Source: Acidobacteriaceae bacterium (lineage in GTDB: Bacteria > Acidobacteriota > Terriglobia > Terriglobales > Acidobacteriaceae). Taken from it: 64,000 nucleotides of DNA. The stretch's first letter is position 1, and each line of letters begins with the position of its first letter. Positions 59,708 to 64,000 of the stretch are shown here, piece after piece. Made by a program: the position numbers and the translations under genes. The notes under the pieces are model-generated. The model had not been told where the DNA came from. It made no database searches and saw only the letters and a program-made list of their open reading frames with translations. The DNA is taken from the NCBI GenBank assembly GCA_003134995.1, contig PLDC01000002.1, positions 1 through 64,000 of the forward strand, given 5' to 3'.

Positions 59708-59962
59708 TTACTCGAAGTCCGCCAGGAATCAACTTAAGAAGCTGGACAAACCGATAGCCCGTCGCATTTTAGACTTCCTGGACAACCGCGTCGCGAAGCA
59801 CGATGACCCTCGAACTCTCGGCAAAGCATTGACTGGATCGCTTGGTCCCCTGTGGCGTTATAGAATTAACGATTACCGCATCATTTGGGAGATTCAGCAC
59901 TCAACCGTAAGAATTCTATAAGAATTCTAGTAGTGCGCATCGGCCATCGCAGTGAAGTCTAA
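59691..59962 (+). pseudogene. RelE-family toxin truncated by an 11-bp tandem duplication
   Basis: The frame runs from TTG 59691 for 76 codons (WTIDYSKSARNQLKKLDKPI, then LWRYRINDYRIIWEI) and stops at 59919-59921, directly after VRIL. The bases TAAGAATTCTA occur twice in tandem, 59908-59918 and 59919-59929. Removing one copy lets the frame continue with VVRIGHRSEV to a stop at 59960-59962, the expected C-terminus of RelE toxins and the part that carries catalytic residues. The toxin is thus probably inactive while the antitoxin is intact. Confidence 0.85.
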
Positions 59963-60120
59963 TCGCAATCCCCACCCACGCCCACTCGTAAGTTGCCATC
60001 TTCCAAACTCAAAGTATTATCGTAGAGACGGTCGATCCAATTCAGGTTTGACCAACGACTGTTTTTAGCTTGCCCTGAGCCTTGCGAAGGGACCAACGAC
60101 GAACGACGATTTTCTATCCT

Positions 60121-61185
60121 ATGTCTGACATTCGCTGCATCGGTATCGCCACCGGAGGCGGAGACGCTCCCGGCCTCAACGCGGTCATTCGCGCCGCCAC
60201 CAAAGCTGCCATCCTTAAGTACGGATGGAAGGTCATCGGCATCCCCGATGGCTTCGACGGCCTCATCTGGCCGGAAAAATCTTTCGAACTCACGATCAAA
60301 GAGATTTCCGGCATTCTGCCGCGTGGCGGAACCATTCTCGGCACCACCAACCGCGGCGATCCCTTTCACTACAGAAGCATCGAGAACGGCAAGGAAGTCT
60401 CCCGCGATATTTCCGGAGAGGTGATCGCCAACGCCGCCAAGCTCGGCATCGACGCCATCATCACCATTGGCGGCGATGGCTCGCAGAAGATCGGCCACGA
60501 ACTTTTTCTAAGGGGAATGAAGATTGTCGGCGTGCCCAAGACCATCGACAACGATCTTTCCGCCACTCAGGTTACGTTCGGCTTCGACACCGCGCTGCAC
60601 ACCGTGACCGACGCCATCGACAAGATTCACACAACCGCCGCGTCGCACCATCGCGTGATGGTGGTCGAAGTGATGGGCCGCGATTGCGGCTGGATCGCGC
60701 TCGAAGCCGGAATCGCCGGCGGCGCTCACGTCATCCTCATCCCGGAGATCCCCTTTACCGTCGAGCACGTCTGCCGGCTCATCGCCGAGCGCGAAAAAAT
60801 GGGCAAGCATTTCACCATCGTAGTGGTGGCCGAAGGTGTGAAGCTTCCGCCGTCGATGAAGGAGAATCGCCGCGCCGGCTCTATCGGCAACCTGATCGGC
60901 AATGCCATCGGCCATGGGTCGGGCAAAGAGGTGCGGGTCAGCGTGCTCGGCCACATTCAGCGCGGAGGCACGCCTTCGCCCTTCGATCGCATTCTGGCGA
61001 CGCGCTTTGGCGTAGCCGCCGTCGATCTGATCGCCGCTGGAGGTTTCGGCATGATGGTCGCGCTGCACGGCGACTCCATCATTTCGGTCGATGTGGCTCA
61101 CGCCATCGGACATCTGAAGTCGGTCGATCCGCAGGGGGAGTTGGTGCGTGCGGCCCGCGCCATCGGCATAGGATTCGGTGACTAA
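60121..61185 (+). CDS. pfkA: 6-phosphofructokinase
   Basis: A 354-aa glycolytic kinase phosphorylating fructose 6-phosphate. It has IGIATGGGDAPGLNAVIR, the GGDGS motif at residues 117-121 (Gly at the position that distinguishes ATP from pyrophosphate users), then VPKTIDNDL with K140 at the second determinant (Gly in classical ATP enzymes) and catalytic Asp143, and EVMGRDCGWIAL and GHIQRGGTPSPFDR. Gly plus Lys is the combination of the atypical ATP-using clade, so ATP is the probable donor. ATG 60121 was chosen; the upstream 13 codons are not family-like. Confidence 0.92.
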   Translation: MSDIRCIGIATGGGDAPGLNAVIRAATKAAILKYGWKVIGIPDGFDGLIWPEKSFELTIKEISGILPRGGTILGTTNRGDPFHYRSIENGKEVSRDISGEVIANAAKLGIDAIITIGGDGSQKIGHELFLRGMKIVGVPKTIDNDLSATQVTFGFDTALHTVTDAIDKIHTTAASHHRVMVVEVMGRDCGWIALEAGIAGGAHVILIPEIPFTVEHVCRLIAEREKMGKHFTIVVVAEGVKLPPSMKENRRAGSIGNLIGNAIGHGSGKEVRVSVLGHIQRGGTPSPFDRILATRFGVAAVDLIAAGGFGMMVALHGDSIISVDVAHAIGHLKSVDPQGELVRAARAIGIGFGD

Positions 61186-61316
61186 TAGTTGAGAGGTGAG
61201 TTCGCGCCAGAGATTCTTCTTGCTCGCGCTCGCGCCTTCGGGTACCTTCGTAATCTCCCCTAAAAATCTGAAGCGCGCTTCAATAGAGGCGCATACTTGC
61301 ATTTGGGATCACAGCG

Positions 61317-61523
61317 ATGAATGTTTTGGAGTTGTGCTTCGTTATCCAATCATGTCTGGCGTTCGGACTGGCTGGACTGATGTGGCCAGAGAAATTCAGG
61401 CCGTTCTTTGAAGTTTTGTTGTTCCCCTGGGCGGCGAGCTACCGCGCGGTTCGGGTCAACAGCATTGCCGCGATCGTTTTGTCTGGTCTGCTGCTGGCCA
61501 GATTAGTTTCAACCCTACAGTAG
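61317..61523 (+). CDS. Small membrane protein
   Basis: A 68-aa protein with two hydrophobic segments (about residues 4-24, LELCFVIQSCLAFGLAGLMW, and 49-64, SIAAIVLSGLLLARLV) and a FRPFFEVLLFPWAASYRA linker. Small conserved-looking protein, no family assigned. No strong ribosome-binding site. Confidence 0.5.
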   Translation: MNVLELCFVIQSCLAFGLAGLMWPEKFRPFFEVLLFPWAASYRAVRVNSIAAIVLSGLLLARLVSTLQ

Positions 61524-62056
61524 TCGTACGCGCTAATTTGCCGAGCGCTCATCGTTGCGGGATGTGCGCATCAAGGTCAGGTACTAGGGCCGACTCGTGC
61601 GAAGCCTGTAACTTGTTGATTCTTCGTAAGGCGCTCGTAAGTTGTTGATTCTTCGTTCAAGCGCCAATTTCAGCATTAGCTAGAAGATAATTTTATCAGT
61701 AGAGGAGATTCTAGCCCCTCGAAAACTTTGGACGAGCTTTACCCCTGTCCCAAACCTTCGAACGCGCTCCAGGGGGTCTACAACGCAAAGGCGGGCCATT
61801 CTACGCGGGGTTTTGAAGGCGTTTTTCAGCTGAAAGATGTGCGTCCTACGAAGAATCAATGACTTACACCAATAATCAACAACTTAGCCGGGAGCGAAAC
61901 CTCAATCACTCGCGATCGCCGGCCGTCGCCTAAGCACCCTCATGAAGAATCAATCACTTCCACCAATTGTCAACAACTTGGCCAGTCGCGAGAGCGAACA
62001 AAAGTTGGAAGCCAGACTCTGAGGACTGAGAACTGAGAACCGAGAACTGAACTCTG
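61524..62056. repeat. Repeat-bearing intergenic region
   Basis: Two copies of TGTTGATTCTTCGT near 61613-61665 face two inverted relatives, ACGAAGAATCAATGACTTAC with ATCAACAACTTAGCC at 61846-61890 and ATGAAGAATCAATCACTTCC with GTCAACAACTTGGCC at 61940-61983. Together they bracket about 180 bp without a gene. The last 60 bp contain GAACTGAGAACCGAGAACTG, the same simple repeat as before the 514 gene. No ORF I can support. Confidence 0.5.
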
Positions 62057-62677
62057 CTACTTCATCATCGCGTCAATCAGCGTGTACAACTGGCTGTCAA
62101 TCTGTCGAGCATCTACTTCGACAAAGGGCTTCTCCGGATGCCGGTTGCTGACCACGTACACCGTGGGCGTGTGATTGAGGTTGATGGCCTTGCCCAGGTC
62201 GCGATCCGCATTCACTTCGGCGGCGAACTTGCCCTGCGGATCGACTACGAAGGGGAAATCGACTTTGTGCGTAGAAGAAAACTTTTCGGCATAGCTCCGC
62301 AGGTTCTGCGGATTAATTTCAAACTGGTTCGAGAAAATGTAATCGCGAAACTCGTTGCCCAGCGATTTCGAAGTTGCGTCGAAGTAGCGCGCCATCACGG
62401 CCGCGTCATACGACCAGTTGTGCATGGGCAGCGGAAAGTCGTGCCGCACCAGCGGAATCTTGTAGGTCTTCGAGGCCTGCTCGAGAATGGGCGCAACGCG
62501 CCGGCATTGCGGGCACTGCAAATCTTCGAAGACCACAATGGCCGCGGGCGCACCTTTTGGTGGACGCAACACTTCATTCACCGCGGAAGCCTGATCCACA
62601 GCCACGCACCAGCCAGCCGCTAAGATCAAAGCCAGCAGCGCCAAAATAGGGAACTGATTCTTGAGTAGGTTTTTCAT
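62057..62677 (-). CDS. DsbA-like thiol oxidoreductase with CPQC motif
   Basis: A 206-aa exported or membrane-anchored thioredoxin-fold protein. N-terminal hydrophobic segment (FPILALLALILAAGWCVAV). The active site is VVFEDLQCPQCRRVAP (CPQC), and HTPTVYVVSN contains the cis-Pro. An alpha-helical insert with MHNWSYDAAVMARYF and FRDYIFSNQFEINPQ is as in DsbA/vitamin K reductase-associated proteins. ATG 62677 begins the signal; the frame upstream to 62821 is not signal-like. Confidence 0.85.
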   Translation of the reverse strand: MKNLLKNQFPILALLALILAAGWCVAVDQASAVNEVLRPPKGAPAAIVVFEDLQCPQCRRVAPILEQASKTYKIPLVRHDFPLPMHNWSYDAAVMARYFDATSKSLGNEFRDYIFSNQFEINPQNLRSYAEKFSSTHKVDFPFVVDPQGKFAAEVNADRDLGKAINLNHTPTVYVVSNRHPEKPFVEVDARQIDSQLYTLIDAMMK

Positions 62678-62870
62678 TCGTCTGTAGTCACAACTCGTTC
62701 TGTCTTTATGGTAACCGAATCGCGCGCGCGATGTCAGGTGTAGGAGAAGGGCACGGCTGATCGCGACCTGCAAACGCCTGTTTTCGCCCGCGATCTGAAC
62801 CACGCCCGATTTCGGAGACAAAGTTTCGACACTGCGAGATAATTGGTTTTTCCGCTTCGACCGGAGAAGA

Positions 62871-63737
62871 ATGGTCCAGAGGAATCATTTAAGCGGGCGC
62901 GGCTGGGCTCCGAGCTGCTGCGCGGTCCTCTTGTGTCTGGCGACCGTTGGATGCAGTCGAGACAGTTTGCTGAAGCACCTAGGATACGATCGCACCAGCT
63001 TCCTGAAAAGATATACACCACAAGACGACGAAGCTCTTGCGCGGCGCACGGTTGACCTGCTTTTCCAGGATCGCTACGACGAGATCGAAAATACCCTTGA
63101 CCCAGGCATTAAGAATGGTGACACGCACGAGCACCTGGTAGAAATGTCACACTTTTTCCCCAGTAAGCCGGTTTCAGTGAAAACTGTCGAAGCGAGAACC
63201 GTCCGCGGCCGTGATTCCCGCACCACCACCATCACCGTGGAGTATGAATTCGCGCGGAGCTGGCTCCTCGCTCAGGTCGCAATCCGGACAAAAGACGGTC
63301 TCAAAACTATCACTGGATTCAGCGTCAATCCGACTTCAGAGCCAATCGAGGCGATAAACGAGTTCACACTCGATGACAAGGGTTTCTCTCAGTACGCGGG
63401 CCTTTTCCTCGGGTTGTGGGTTGCGGGTCTTACTTTGTATGCCTTTGTCTTGTGTGTTCGCACGAAGATAGGGATGAAGAAGTGGGTTTGGCTGGTTGCA
63501 ATACTGGTTGGCGTTGGGCAGCTTACCGTGAACTGGACCACGGGAGAGTGGTCCTTTACACCATTCGCTTTTCGGATACCGCCCGGGACGATCTCTTGCA
63601 CGGCTTACGGGCCTTGGATGCTGCGAATCTTCTCGCCCCTCGGGGCGATCGCCTTCCTGCGACTGAGGAAGGGGCTTAGATCTGAAACGCAGCCGCTGTC
63701 TGTAGTTCCCGACGCGGAACCGCAAAATGAAGGTTAA
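62871..63737 (+). CDS. Membrane lipoprotein of unknown function
   Basis: A 288-aa protein. The N-terminus (CCAVLLCLATVGC) looks like a lipobox. A soluble domain of about 130 residues follows (LLFQDRYDEIENTLDPGI, and SRTTTITVEYEFARSW), then three hydrophobic segments at about 175-192, 205-220 and 245-265. No family recognised. Divergent from the DsbA-like gene. Confidence 0.6.
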   Translation: MVQRNHLSGRGWAPSCCAVLLCLATVGCSRDSLLKHLGYDRTSFLKRYTPQDDEALARRTVDLLFQDRYDEIENTLDPGIKNGDTHEHLVEMSHFFPSKPVSVKTVEARTVRGRDSRTTTITVEYEFARSWLLAQVAIRTKDGLKTITGFSVNPTSEPIEAINEFTLDDKGFSQYAGLFLGLWVAGLTLYAFVLCVRTKIGMKKWVWLVAILVGVGQLTVNWTTGEWSFTPFAFRIPPGTISCTAYGPWMLRIFSPLGAIAFLRLRKGLRSETQPLSVVPDAEPQNEG

Positions 63738-64000
63738 GTCCAGGACAGACGTTCAGTCGCAACACCAGTTTACTCCGGCTCATTTCTTCGTCGCATCGGC
63801 CTCGAACCGCTGCCGCGCAATCGCGATCGTGGCACCTCCTGATTGCCTGCGCCGGTCATGCTTTGGGAAAACATTCGCCACTACACTCACAAAGCCGAAT
63901 AGATTGCTCCAACAAGGTATCACCGCAACGCGTTATAGTTGATCTGGCGCGCCACGAATCGTGAAACAACTCTTTCCATTACAACTCAGCCGGCTTGCTG
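63738..64000. other. Terminal region, nothing recognised
   Basis: The last 260 bp hold only small ORFs without family features. A gene may begin beyond the window edge. Confidence 0.35.

Noticed and set aside
63727-63942. 71-codon ORF at the window end
   Set aside because: No ribosome-binding site or recognisable motif; overlaps the end of the lipoprotein gene.

Overview
The window looks like a chromosomal piece of an acidobacterium (Acidobacteriota, most likely class Terriglobia). It has moderately high GC, two secreted proteins built from GloVer-type 'DGNFYGT' repeats, numerous REP-like palindromes with a RAYT transposase, many copies of a short 'CTCGGAATGACA'-type repeat, and many exported beta-propeller and Ig-like proteins. 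This assignment is inference from gene content; no rRNA is present.

Layout. 0.5-8.9 kb: two little-known ORFs, a B12-dependent ribonucleotide reductase, and a coupled pair made of a 75-aa protein and a metallophosphoesterase-NTPase fusion (possible conflict/defence protein). 8.9-11.8 kb: REP palindromes, a RAYT transposase, two tandem PD-(D/E)XK nuclease genes (one frameshifted) and tRNA-Cys. 12-19 kb: secreted GloVer-repeat proteins, a PQQ-like propeller, tRNA-Gly and a phospholipase C-type phosphoesterase. 19-28.9 kb: ABC ATPase, response regulator, PhzF protein, 1-Cys peroxiredoxin, cytochrome c, tRNA-Sec (UCA anticodon), a membrane protein, an arylsulfotransferase-like protein, a STAS protein and an FHA-FHA-hydrolase fusion. 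29.1-32.2 kb: a compact five-gene operon that I read as a RiPP biosynthetic locus: a 55-aa Cys-containing precursor with a YxxP leader motif, an S26-type peptidase, an HPr-kinase-like protein, a PqqD-type recognition protein and a radical SAM/SPASM maturase. 33.4-41.6 kb: a frameshifted glycosyltransferase, a SET-domain methyltransferase, an RND efflux pump with its adaptor, a threonine aldolase and a lipoprotein. 41.6-48.6 kb: small proteins, a photoactive-yellow-protein-like PAS protein, etfB-etfA and ETF-quinone oxidoreductase, with a HicB orphan, a GIY-YIG protein and a VapBC pair between them. 48.6-57.9 kb: a RelE/ParE system, SGNH hydrolase, moaA behind a probable Moco riboswitch and a start-codon-sequestering hairpin, a DUF1906 protein, a second PYP-like protein, YceI, and several exported proteins. 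58-60 kb: three toxin-antitoxin modules, the last with a toxin truncated by an 11-bp duplication. 60-63.7 kb: phosphofructokinase, a DsbA-like protein and a lipoprotein.

Best candidates for something undescribed: the RiPP operon at 29.1-32.2 kb, whose precursor gene is short and overlaps its neighbour by ATGA; the two PYP-like proteins that retain the chromophore-pocket residues; and the nrdJ-coupled phosphoesterase-NTPase. A second theme is the insertion of short repeats in frame inside conserved genes (nrdJ, moaA, phzF) and around start codons.
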